From: a virus
Length of the DNA: 35,079 nucleotides
IMG/VR virus record: IMGVR_UViG_3300033553_000123
Coordinates: 1 to 35,079 of that record
Direction: 5' to 3' (one strand)
The notes below the pieces were generated by a model. That model searched no databases and was not told the DNA's origin. It was given only the letters and a program-made list of their open reading frames with translations. A program made the translations under genes and the position numbers. Of this stretch, positions 1 to 5,997 are shown piece by piece; within the stretch, counting starts at the first letter, position 1; every line of letters starts with the position of its first letter.

Positions 1-26
1 AATCCATTGTTCAACACAGAGTATTC

Positions 27-209
27 TTACTGTCTCCATGCTGTTGTGTCTCCGTGGTATTTTTTATCTCTCCCCCACAAAAATCCGCCACTCCACTGCC
101 TGTAGGCGGCGCGATGGTCGCCATCGTGCCCGTACTTGCGTATGCACGGGTATGTGTACGCACCACCGTACACATGCTCTGTGCCACACAGGACCACATG
201 CTCATTCAT
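27..209 (-). CDS. CCHH microprotein, array copy 1
   Basis: This 60-aa protein has candidate ligands C8, C22, H28 and H32, with the longest Cys-Cys spacing of the family (13 residues). The core reads YPCIRKYGHDGDH, followed by a Trp-rich tail (GGFLWG) typical of copies 1-4. The start at 209 overlaps the stop of copy 2 by ATGA. A second ATG four bases on (205) opens another frame without the motif and is rejected. It ends with TAA at 27-29. Function is unknown. Confidence 0.8.
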   Translation of the reverse strand: MNEHVVLCGTEHVYGGAYTYPCIRKYGHDGDHRAAYRQWSGGFLWGRDKKYHGDTTAWRQ

Positions 210-379
210 AGCTTGAAATCCTTCTGCCAGAAGCCTTCATGGTCCCATAAAAAGTAGGACTCCGAGACAAGATAACTACTCAGGTGGTCGCCGCCGTGGC
301 TCTGCCTGCGTAGGCACCTGTACTGGTAGCTCATCCACGGCCTAGCACAAAGCACCTCACGCACCACCTTGTCACTCAT
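206..379 (-). CDS. CCHH microprotein, array copy 2
   Basis: This 57-aa protein has C11, C22, H28 and H32, with core YRCLRRQSHGGDH and a C-terminal SYFLWDHEGFW patch. The frame stays open further upstream, but the ATG at 379 puts the first Cys at the family position and overlaps copy 3 by 8 bp. That is the only junction in the array with this overlap; most are 4 bp. Function is unknown. Confidence 0.8.
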   Translation of the reverse strand: MSDKVVREVLCARPWMSYQYRCLRRQSHGGDHLSSYLVSESYFLWDHEGFWQKDFKL

Positions 380-548
380 CGCGAATATCCGGCCAGTGAC
401 TGTCGCCAGCCCACATAATCGGGTACTTGGACATTTTGTAGAAGGCCATGTGGTTGCCTCTGTGGTCTGGCCTGCGCGCGCACGGATACCGAGGGTCGCG
501 CTCCCACATCTTGGTGCATAGAATTTCACTCCCTCGCCTGTTACTCAT
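372..548 (-). CDS. CCHH microprotein, array copy 3
   Basis: This 58-aa protein has C11, C23, H29 and H33 (core YPCARRPDHRGNH) and a tail with two Trp residues (IMWAGDSHW). The ATG at 548 is preferred to one at 569 because it forms an ATGA overlap with the stop of copy 4. It resembles copy 4 closely around the core (Y-P-C, R-[RK]-P-D-H, then HMAFY), so these two are probably a recent duplicate pair. Confidence 0.8.
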   Translation of the reverse strand: MSNRRGSEILCTKMWERDPRYPCARRPDHRGNHMAFYKMSKYPIMWAGDSHWPDIRDE

Positions 549-739
549 GGTCCGAAGGCCTTCGACCAATAATTATAATTGTCCTTATCCTCCGACCAAT
601 AATCGTCGCCAGTCCACCAGAGCGGGTGGTCGGACGTCTGATAGAATGCCATGTGGTCGCCTCCATGGTCTGGTTTGCGCATGCACGGATACAAATGGTC
701 GCTCATCCATCGGTTGCGACACAACAACTTCCTGCTCAT
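545..739 (-). CDS. CCHH microprotein, array copy 4
   Basis: This 64-aa protein has C7, C19, H25 and H29 (core YPCMRKPDHGGDHMAFY). The tail contains WWTGDDYW followed by a Tyr/Lys/Asp-rich extension absent from most copies. The start at 739 (MSRKLLC) makes an ATGA overlap with copy 5. An in-frame ATG at 751 would lengthen the overlap and is less likely. Confidence 0.82.
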   Translation of the reverse strand: MSRKLLCRNRWMSDHLYPCMRKPDHGGDHMAFYQTSDHPLWWTGDDYWSEDKDNYNYWSKAFGP

Positions 740-930
740 GGGCTTCTCCATCCGTCTTCCGGGGGCCATGACAGTATCGAGTGTACCATGGAATGGTACC
801 ACACAAGCGCTGTGTCCAAGCTTACCGAGAATGGCTGCACATGCTTTCCGATATGGCCGCCCCTGAGCACGCATCCGTATTCGACTGACCGGACGTCCCA
901 AACCTTCGTACACTTTATGCTTTTGTTCAT
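736..930 (-). CDS. CCHH microprotein, array copy 5
   Basis: This 64-aa protein has C7, C20, H26 and H30 (core YGCVLRGGHIGKH). Copies 5-8 share a WPP motif near the C-terminus (here SWPPEDGW), which separates them from copies 1-4. The start at 930 overlaps the stop of copy 6 by ATGA. Confidence 0.82.
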   Translation of the reverse strand: MNKSIKCTKVWDVRSVEYGCVLRGGHIGKHVQPFSVSLDTALVWYHSMVHSILSWPPEDGWRSP

Positions 931-1106
931 ATTCCCCTCGGTGGCCAGCTACGATTTCCCTCGATAAGGCCCCCCACCCAAAAAAACGCGCTGTCGGGGC
1001 GTCCGACGAGCCGGGACAAGTGAGCCCCGCCGTGGTCCTTCCTGAGCTTGCAAATGTATCTAGAATCTTGCTTCCAACAAACCGTACACAAAATGTTCTT
1101 GTTCAT
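927..1106 (-). CDS. CCHH microprotein, array copy 6
   Basis: This 59-aa protein has C7, C19, H25 and H29, plus an extra Cys at position 10 that gives a CxxC pair. The core is YICKLRKDHGGAH and the tail ends in SWPPRGI. The ATG at 1106 (MNKNILC) is chosen over 1127 because it forms the ATGA overlap with copy 7. Confidence 0.82.
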   Translation of the reverse strand: MNKNILCTVCWKQDSRYICKLRKDHGGAHLSRLVGRPDSAFFWVGGLIEGNRSWPPRGI

Positions 1107-1297
1107 CCTCGTGCTTTCGGCGGCCATGGAATGTCTTGCTTAGGCCTGCGCATGCCGGGGCCTCTCGTCCAAGCAAACCCGAGGCTTCTGTATGTAATGT
1201 ACAATGACAGGTGGTCCCCGGCGTGGCCTTCCCTAAGTTGGCAATGATATTTCGGCTCAGCCGCCCAGAGGTCTGTGCATAGAATGTTTCTGCTCAT
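1103..1297 (-). CDS. CCHH microprotein, array copy 7
   Basis: This 64-aa protein has C7, C19, H25 and H29 (core YHCQLREGHAGDH) and a C-terminal PWPPKARG. The start at 1297 (MSRNILC) gives an ATGA overlap with copy 8; the in-frame ATG at 1309 is the alternative. Its N-terminus matches that of copy 4 (MSR-x-[IL]-LC). Confidence 0.82.
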   Translation of the reverse strand: MSRNILCTDLWAAEPKYHCQLREGHAGDHLSLYITYRSLGFAWTRGPGMRRPKQDIPWPPKARG

Positions 1298-1488
1298 ATT
1301 CTTTGCCACCCCGACCTTTTTGGGGGCCAGTAGATGCTATGATGCCTCTGGTCGCCACCCCAAAAGAACGCTTCGTCACTGTATGCCATGAGCCGAGTGA
1401 CGTGCATTCCTGTATGCCCACCCTTGAGCATACAAGCGTAGTAAACCACATCACCGTAGAGTTGGGTACACTTTAGTGTTTTGCTCAT
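1294..1488 (-). CDS. CCHH microprotein, array copy 8
   Basis: This 64-aa protein has C7, C19, H25 and H29 (core YACMLKGGHTGMH), an aromatic FFWGGD segment and a YWPPKRSGW tail. The ATGA overlap at 1485-1488 with copy 9 fixes the start. It most resembles copy 5 in the core (GGH-x-G-x-H) and in having K before the first Cys. Confidence 0.82.
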   Translation of the reverse strand: MSKTLKCTQLYGDVVYYACMLKGGHTGMHVTRLMAYSDEAFFWGGDQRHHSIYWPPKRSGWQRI

Positions 1489-1667
1489 ACTCCCGTCCCT
1501 CTCGTGCTCGTGGTGAGGATACCCCAGTCATCCTTGAGCCATTGACGAAGGATAAGCCTCCCATCGAGGGTACTTGACACCATCGAAAGGATATGCCAAC
1601 CAGTGTGACCTTCTTTTGACTGGCAACAGTAATCCCCGACATACGTTTCACCACATAGTATTTTCAT
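1485..1667 (-). CDS. CCHH microprotein, array copy 9
   Basis: This 60-aa protein has C5, C15, H21 and H25, with an additional Cys at 14 (core YCCQSKEGHTGWH). The frame extends upstream to 1826, but that extension overlaps copy 10 completely and carries no motif. The ATG at 1667 (MKILC) forms an ATGA overlap with the stop of copy 10. The WPP tail of copies 5-8 is absent. Confidence 0.8.
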   Translation of the reverse strand: MKILCGETYVGDYCCQSKEGHTGWHILSMVSSTLDGRLILRQWLKDDWGILTTSTRGTGV

Positions 1668-1816
1668 GGTATCCTCTGTATGCCAAGGCTCTCTTTTATG
1701 CCGTTGACCTTTATCCATCGGGAGTAAAAGCTCCTGTTCGCCCGCAGGTGCGCCCCCTGATGACCTTTCTTCATCTGGCACCGAACATGTCTCCTGAAGG
1801 GGGAGTTGCAAATCAT
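1664..1816 (-). CDS. CCHH microprotein, array copy 10 (50 aa, shortest)
   Basis: Reading the minus strand from the ATG at 1816 gives a 50-aa protein beginning MICNSPF. It has C3, C13, H19 and H23 (core VRCQMKKGHQGAH) and ends at a TGA at 1664-1666. Both ends form ATGA overlaps with copies 9 and 11, so it fits the array register exactly although it is short enough to be missed by a 60-codon cutoff. Confidence 0.8.
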   Translation of the reverse strand: MICNSPFRRHVRCQMKKGHQGAHLRANRSFYSRWIKVNGIKESLGIQRIP

Positions 1817-2001
1817 GGCGTAACATTTACTATGTCAAAGTTGACGGCGTATGGGACCCCCCGCGAGGGGCGTTCGTAGTTCCATACAAGTACAGATAAT
1901 GGAATGTCTAGAGGCTTCCTCGCCCAATGAGATGTGTGCCGATGGGGATGCCCGCGCTTCATCAGGCACGTATGGGTGTCAGTCCGCACCGGGCACATCA
2001 T
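1813..2001 (-). CDS. CCHH microprotein, array copy 11 (divergent)
   Basis: This 62-aa protein has C3, C12, H18 and H22, the shortest Cys-Cys spacing in the array (8 residues). The usual H-x-G-x-H is altered to HPHRH, with a further His three residues on, so this copy lacks the conserved Gly. The start at 2001 overlaps the stop of copy 12 by ATGA. Confidence 0.75.
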   Translation of the reverse strand: MMCPVRTDTHTCLMKRGHPHRHTSHWARKPLDIPLSVLVWNYERPSRGVPYAVNFDIVNVTP

Positions 2002-2162
2002 CGCTCAAAGAATCGGGTTGCGCGGAACACTAGGTCTTCAACCCCTTCACCCCATGAAGAATACATTCGACTGCCGTCGAACATGTGAAAATGCTCGCCA
2101 ATGTGCCCACTTTTCTTTTGGCAGGCCGACAGCTTCTTGTTGGCCCGCTTACAACACAACAT
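1998..2162 (-). CDS. CCHH microprotein, array copy 12 (first of array in transcription order)
   Basis: This 54-aa protein has C3 (and C4), C14, H20 and H24 (core SACQKKSGHIGEH). The start at 2162 (MLCC) puts the first Cys near the terminus, as in copies 10 and 11, and lies 1 bp after the upstream stop. An ATG-equivalent start at 2192 is possible but would overlap the upstream gene by 29 bp. Confidence 0.72.
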   Translation of the reverse strand: MLCCKRANKKLSACQKKSGHIGEHFHMFDGSRMYSSWGEGVEDLVFRATRFFER

Positions 2163-2163
2163 G

Positions 2164-2646
2164 TTACGTCCATTCACTAACGGGGCCTGCACTGGAATCG
2201 GTGCGCAATACAGGCAGGTCTTCGCTTGCTCCTACCTCCATAAGCCCCAACCCCTCCCTTAGGACGGGGGGAATCTTCATGAGCTTGAACATGTCATACA
2301 TTTGCTCATATGAAAGTGGCTGCGTAAACAGCAAGTATGGGTTAGACCACATTCTGAACTGGTACTTACCCTCAGGGATAAAGCCTCCGCAGTGGCATGT
2401 TGCCCTCCGCGTAGCGGCCCCCTCAATGAGCGGCGTTCTTCTCTTGTAAACTACCAATGTGAACCACGGGTCAAATTCATCGGCGTCAATCCAAGTCTTG
2501 AAAATATCCCTCGTGGTGCCCTTGTTGAAGTTGCAGCCCGCGCCATTAGTCGTTTGTGGCCAGTCTGACCGACACAGGGGAACCCCACTTTGCTTGACCG
2601 CCATGTAGATTTTCTTCAGGGCGTGGACGGTGCTCACCCAGACCAC
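2164..2646 (-). CDS. Hypothetical protein
   Basis: A 160-aa protein that I do not recognise. It contains a short Cys/His run (CHCGG) near residue 94 and several aromatic segments, but no transmembrane stretch or signal peptide. It is not a member of the CCHH array that follows it. The GTG at 2646 overlaps the upstream stop by 13 bp. An ATG at 2604 with a GAAG-type ribosome site is a realistic alternative, giving a protein 14 residues shorter. Confidence 0.65.
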   Translation of the reverse strand: MVWVSTVHALKKIYMAVKQSGVPLCRSDWPQTTNGAGCNFNKGTTRDIFKTWIDADEFDPWFTLVVYKRRTPLIEGAATRRATCHCGGFIPEGKYQFRMWSNPYLLFTQPLSYEQMYDMFKLMKIPPVLREGLGLMEVGASEDLPVLRTDSSAGPVSEWT

Positions 2647-3074
2647 CGACCGTGCATGAATTCACCACGGTCGTGAACCTTCAAAAGCTCTTTGGCCTGC
2701 GCGCCATAGCCCATTGCGTGAATCATGCCAAGCAGGGCGTCGTAAACCATGTGGTTGCTTCTGGCAATGTCTGACACGGTGGCAATCTGCTGCTGCTCTG
2801 GCCACCACTGCTTTGCGTGGAGTAGGTTGAGTTTGGTGATAGGTCTCCAATCTCCGTCCTCGCACCAAATTTTGGGGTGGATGAGCCCACCGAGGGCGTC
2901 AAAGATAAACCCGTCCACCCACACACGCTCGTAGCCGTCAACCATCACGAGAGTTACTTCAAACTCATGGTCACCAAATACATCAGTGAGATAGTCCATG
3001 AGATTGCCAATGTCTTCCTTGTGCAGTTCTGTACTCTCTTCGACAAACTGGTTCTTGGCTTCCTGAAGTCCCAT
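2634..3074 (-). CDS. Hypothetical protein
   Basis: A 146-aa soluble, acidic protein with no family that I recognise. The start is well supported: GGAGGAAT lies immediately before the ATG at 3074, and the A of the start is shared with the TAA of the upstream gene (TAATG). The N-terminal half is rich in charged residues (LHKEDIGNLMDYLTDVFGDHEF) in short pieces, and the middle contains a Trp/Gln-rich stretch (QWWPEQQQ). It belongs to the long left operon. Confidence 0.72.
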   Translation of the reverse strand: MGLQEAKNQFVEESTELHKEDIGNLMDYLTDVFGDHEFEVTLVMVDGYERVWVDGFIFDALGGLIHPKIWCEDGDWRPITKLNLLHAKQWWPEQQQIATVSDIARSNHMVYDALLGMIHAMGYGAQAKELLKVHDRGEFMHGRWSG

Positions 3075-3322
3075 TATTCCTCCAATAGTTTTTCCGGGGT
3101 GTCGCTGATATCCGCAATGACATACACTCTGTCAATATAGCACAGTAGCACTCCGTCAATGTCTACAGACCACTCTGCACCTTCACCAGTGTACCAGCCG
3201 AGGGTGTGTTCCGTGGAAAGGTCGGGCTGCCAGCCATAAATGGCCTTGAACTCCCTGCGCACCTTTCGCAGCCGGGGGTCATCGCCCCCGGCCTCAACGG
3301 CCTGTCGAAATTTGTTGCTCAT
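3074..3322 (-). CDS. Hypothetical protein
   Basis: An 82-aa protein starting MSNKFRQ. The ATG at 3322 overlaps the stop of the membrane-protein gene upstream by ATGA, which decides this start over the longer frame from 3373. The sequence is mixed alpha/beta in appearance with a hydrophobic C-terminal half (VLLCYIDRVYVIADI). No domain recognised. Confidence 0.7.
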   Translation of the reverse strand: MSNKFRQAVEAGGDDPRLRKVRREFKAIYGWQPDLSTEHTLGWYTGEGAEWSVDIDGVLLCYIDRVYVIADISDTPEKLLEE

Positions 3323-3498
3323 GATAGGCCCGTCACGATTCTGTAGATGACATACCCAATGGCGGCATACCACACAAGGCGCACAGCAAGGACTGCCAGA
3401 AGGGAGAGGGTGTTCCCCCAGCCAAAGTCACCTGCAATTGCCCACGCACTCCAAAGCACGGGGGCAATCACAATAAATATGGCGAGGACAAGAATCAT
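3319..3498 (-). CDS. Small two-helix membrane protein
   Basis: Translation from the ATG at 3498 gives 59 residues beginning MILVLAIFIVIAPV. Two hydrophobic segments, about residues 2-22 and 31-57, are separated by a short polar turn (GDFGWGNT). Both ends make ATGA overlaps with neighbouring genes, which argues strongly that it is real. It probably sits in the host membrane. Whether it is a holin-like protein, an exclusion factor or something else cannot be told from sequence; its place in an accessory operon with no lysin nearby argues mildly against a holin. Confidence 0.75.
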   Translation of the reverse strand: MILVLAIFIVIAPVLWSAWAIAGDFGWGNTLSLLAVLAVRLVWYAAIGYVIYRIVTGLS

Positions 3499-3962
3499 GA
3501 CAGGCCCAGCGCGGCCCTACGCTGCTTACGCAACTTCTCGTGGAGGCCAAGCTCATACTCAGCCAAAAGGCCAACAGCCTCGACCTCGCCCATGGCAGCC
3601 AGAGAGTCTGTCAGTTGCTCAATGGTGCCGAGGGCGGTTGACAATCCATCCCCCCCGAAACTGACAGACTGCTTTGCCTCTAGATTGTAGACTTCGTCGC
3701 CAGAGTCCACGCCCGCGAAAAACGGCTTGCAGGATTCGCATGCGTCGTCCATCTTTTCCCTGTCCACCATGTAACGAAACACCGCGATGGTGGCGTCATG
3801 CTCCACTGCCGGGTCGTCCATCATGTGGACCATCCAGTGGTCATCCATGATGCCACAGCCCGAAACCATGACGTCGTCTTCGTTCTTCTTCTTGTTTGTG
3901 CAGCCATCGGACCATTCGCCAACGCCGCTGCGTACCTCTACCATTCTCATCTTGAATTCCAT
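3495..3962 (-). CDS. Hypothetical acidic protein
   Basis: A 155-aa protein rich in Asp/Glu/Met in the middle (MDDHWMVHMMDD), with one CxxC pair (CESC, near residue 78) and a basic C-terminus (KLRKQRR). No family recognised. The start is uncertain: ATG codons at 3962, 3950 and 3944 are all in frame, and the one at 3950 has the best-placed ribosome site (TGGAA). The stop overlaps the membrane-protein start by ATGA. Confidence 0.68.
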   Translation of the reverse strand: MEFKMRMVEVRSGVGEWSDGCTNKKKNEDDVMVSGCGIMDDHWMVHMMDDPAVEHDATIAVFRYMVDREKMDDACESCKPFFAGVDSGDEVYNLEAKQSVSFGGDGLSTALGTIEQLTDSLAAMGEVEAVGLLAEYELGLHEKLRKQRRAALGLS

Positions 3963-3972
3963 TCGTTGTTGG

Positions 3973-4377
3973 TTAGAGAGTTTGGTTCACACCTAGTGCG
4001 TATTCACATACTACCACAAGCGCGTCTTCGTTGTCAAGGGCCTTGACCCAATCCAAGATTTCATCAAGTGTGGACAGTGTACGTGTGTTTACTTCATGCG
4101 TGACACTCCCAGTGAACGTGTCTCTTTCGACAGTACGCACGATTTCACACTCAAAGAGAGGATTTAGTGAGGGGTCCAAATATGTAGTACAAAACTCACA
4201 GTCCCCGCTCTGCTTCACAGTCTGCCTGTACAGGATAATAGAACGCTGGTCATCAGATGACCTGTCTCCGTGAGCCCAAACGGTAAATACAGAGGGGATG
4301 GGCCAGTCACAAAGACAGCTCTTTTCTATGAAATCCGCAGTGGGAAAGACACTGTCCCTCCCAAGGTGTACAAGCAT
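3973..4377 (-). CDS. Hypothetical protein
   Basis: A 134-aa protein starting MLVHLGRDS. The ATG at 4377 is preferred because a CAGGG ribosome site lies about 6 bp upstream and the start falls 1 bp after the upstream stop. The frame extends upstream but overlaps another gene there. Two Cys pairs are visible (CLC near residue 22 and CEFC near 59). The C-terminal part (LDEILDWVKALDNEDALVVV) looks helical. Function unknown. Confidence 0.68.
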   Translation of the reverse strand: MLVHLGRDSVFPTADFIEKSCLCDWPIPSVFTVWAHGDRSSDDQRSIILYRQTVKQSGDCEFCTTYLDPSLNPLFECEIVRTVERDTFTGSVTHEVNTRTLSTLDEILDWVKALDNEDALVVVCEYALGVNQTL

Positions 4378-4378
4378 G

Positions 4379-4816
4379 CTAGCCCTGCGGCCCATCTGGT
4401 ACCCCCAGTGTTGCGGCGAAGACCTTTTGGATGATGGACTCCGCATGCTCTGAGGGGTTGCGTTCATAGTATGCCATCGCCTTATCCAGAACGGCCTCTT
4501 CCTTTCTGGCTGTGAACACGGCTGAGTCGAGAGAGGCTTCGTCAATAATCATGAGGTGGAAGAAGTATCCTTCGAACTCACAACTAGGCTTGTGGGGGTA
4601 TGTCTTGTATGTCCCCCCAGCCAAACGGTTGCCCTCCTCATCCCGCTTCCAAAAGGCAGCATCAGAGACAGGAGTCACCGAACGGCTGCATCGGCATGTG
4701 ACCTCATAATCATAGGTCCCACCGCCAATCCTCGCGCTGGTGCCACCTGAGCCAGTTGAGAAATCCATAGCAGATTCTCCACCTTCTAGTGCTGATTCGG
4801 TTGACGAGCTTGTCAT
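4379..4816 (-). CDS. Hypothetical protein
   Basis: A 145-aa protein. The ATG at 4816 is preceded by AAGGAACAAC, a good Shine-Dalgarno sequence. The first 35 residues are low-complexity Ser/Gly/Thr and lie inside the 3' end of the upstream gene, so the ordered part probably begins at about residue 36 (TYDYEVTCRC). The C-terminal half is helical and charged. No family recognised. Confidence 0.7.
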   Translation of the reverse strand: MTSSSTESALEGGESAMDFSTGSGGTSARIGGGTYDYEVTCRCSRSVTPVSDAAFWKRDEEGNRLAGGTYKTYPHKPSCEFEGYFFHLMIIDEASLDSAVFTARKEEAVLDKAMAYYERNPSEHAESIIQKVFAATLGVPDGPQG

Positions 4817-4961
4817 GTTGTTCCTTACTCTTGGTCCATTTGAGCAGCGAACACTGCCCTATTTTTCTGAGGGTGGTAGAACCTTCAATAGACTCCACCA
4901 CCCACGGAGGAACTGGGGTATACACATGGTCATCCCACTCACTTTCCCAGAGCGCGGTCAT
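4710..4961 (-). CDS. Hypothetical protein with long 3' overlap
   Basis: An 83-aa protein starting MTALWESEWDD at an ATG with AAGGGA upstream. It overlaps the RNA ligase gene by 23 bp. Its last third (after about residue 50) lies in another frame over the start of the following gene and becomes unusually Trp/Arg-rich, which suggests only the N-terminal part is under strong selection. A frameshift joining it to the next gene is an alternative reading. Confidence 0.55.
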   Translation of the reverse strand: MTALWESEWDDHVYTPVPPWVVESIEGSTTLRKIGQCSLLKWTKSKEQHDKLVNRISTRRWRICYGFLNWLRWHQREDWRWDL

Positions 4962-5997
4962 AGACAATCCCTTGACAAATCTCTAGGGCCTTTTCGGCAT
5001 TGCTGTCTGCCAGCGCAAACACAGCGCCAGAGTAGTCTGTAGCCAGAGCGTGGTGTGCCAATTGCTTCCTGTTCATGCCCTGTTCAGCACAGAAATCAAA
5101 CAGCTCGCTCGCTTGAATGTACAGGTTTTCCACGTCCCTTTGGAACTGACGAACCAGAGGGTCTGTCCATGCACGTTCGTATTCTGGCAGCTTGGCTGCA
5201 AGGTCGTCATAGGACCCCTCAACAACTGAGTCCAGTACGTTCTTGGCAGTCAGGTTGAACAGCACCCTGTGCAAGTCCTTGTACGTCCCAAACTTGACCT
5301 TGGCGCGGATGCCGCCCATCCACTCTAGCACATAGCCCTCTGCGTTGTCAACCTCTGTGAACGGGTCCTTTTCCACGTACTGTGCGACGTCAGGCCACAG
5401 GAATTCAAGGTGGTCCCCGAACCGCTCACCGTGCAGCGCCGCGTCCAGCAGTACCAGCTTGCGCTCGTCGCCGTAATTCACCACAATTCTATTCTCGGGG
5501 TGAATAAGTTCGAACACATACTGATAATTTGGAAGAAGCTTAGTGCCCCTGTCATGGTATTCAGAAAGAAGCTCTGTCGCCCACTGTGCCTGCTCAGAAT
5601 TGAACGACCCAGAGGACGCGACCTGCCATGAGCCCTTGTGCATGAATACGGAAATCATGCTGCCGTCATACTTGACAAGCACGTCCGGTTCTTCTTCTTC
5701 AGGCAAAACGCCTGCGCCTTCCAATTCCTCGTAGTTGAAGAACTTGTCGAATACGAAGTTCAACTGAGAGCCCGCCCGAGAGTACACGACCCCACGGGCA
5801 GACAGCATTGCGGGAGTCCACCAGCGCTCCCACATGGCCTCCCTGCCGTACTTGTACAGGTGCATGCCGTTCAACTGCTGCAAACGAACCCGCCCCTGCT
5901 CGACAAGGGCGTCAAGGTCTGATTTCATAGGAATGTAGCACCAGTCCTCACGGGACAGGTGTACAATTCCACAGTCTGGACACGCTAGTCGTTCCAT
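4939..5997 (-). CDS. RNA ligase, T4 Rnl1-like
   Basis: A 352-aa ATP-dependent RNA ligase of the T4 RNA ligase 1 type. These enzymes join RNA 3'-OH and 5'-phosphate ends through a lysine-AMP intermediate and repair host-cleaved tRNA. Visible elements are a leader (RGVVYS, residues 69-74) and a FDKFFNYEE segment like the one just before the active site in Rnl1. The nucleotidyl motif I is KYDGS with K109 as the candidate nucleophile. A motif IV-like EGYVLE with E220 and a motif V-like KVKFGTYKDLHR with K233/K235 follow. The N-terminus adds CPDC at 6-9 and C20, a possible metal site. The start at 5997 has AGGGAG upstream and overlaps the upstream gene by 13 bp. Ligase assignment is confident; the biological target is inference. 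Confidence 0.9.
   Translation of the reverse strand: MERLACPDCGIVHLSREDWCYIPMKSDLDALVEQGRVRLQQLNGMHLYKYGREAMWERWWTPAMLSARGVVYSRAGSQLNFVFDKFFNYEELEGAGVLPEEEEPDVLVKYDGSMISVFMHKGSWQVASSGSFNSEQAQWATELLSEYHDRGTKLLPNYQYVFELIHPENRIVVNYGDERKLVLLDAALHGERFGDHLEFLWPDVAQYVEKDPFTEVDNAEGYVLEWMGGIRAKVKFGTYKDLHRVLFNLTAKNVLDSVVEGSYDDLAAKLPEYERAWTDPLVRQFQRDVENLYIQASELFDFCAEQGMNRKQLAHHALATDYSGAVFALADSNAEKALEICQGIVYDRALGK

Larger units (their letters stand above)
27..2162 (-). repeat. Tandem array of twelve paralogous CCHH microprotein genes
   Basis: Twelve adjacent minus-strand reading frames of 50-64 codons all encode the pattern C-x(8-13)-C-x5-H-x3-H within their first 35 residues. Most have G two residues after the first His and an aromatic/Trp patch near the C-terminus. 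Ten of the eleven junctions are overlaps: nine are 4-bp ATGA overlaps and one is 8 bp. The remaining junction has a 1-bp gap. The nucleotide sequence around the second Cys and the His pair is still recognisably similar between neighbouring copies, which fits serial tandem duplication followed by divergence. The spacing suits a small zinc-binding fold, but metal binding and function are inference. The array reaches almost to the left edge, so more copies may lie outside. Confidence 0.85.

Noticed and set aside
1-26. A thirteenth array member starting at 7
   Set aside because: Only seven bases are visible and no ribosome site precedes the ATG, so it cannot be supported.
27-2162. A CRISPR-like or noncoding DNA repeat array
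   Set aside because: The periodicity of about 160-190 bp follows reading frames; DNA similarity is confined to the codons of the CCHH core and there are no constant repeats with spacers.
3319-3498. Calling the small membrane protein a holin
   Set aside because: Two hydrophobic segments alone are not specific, and no endolysin or lysis gene lies nearby.
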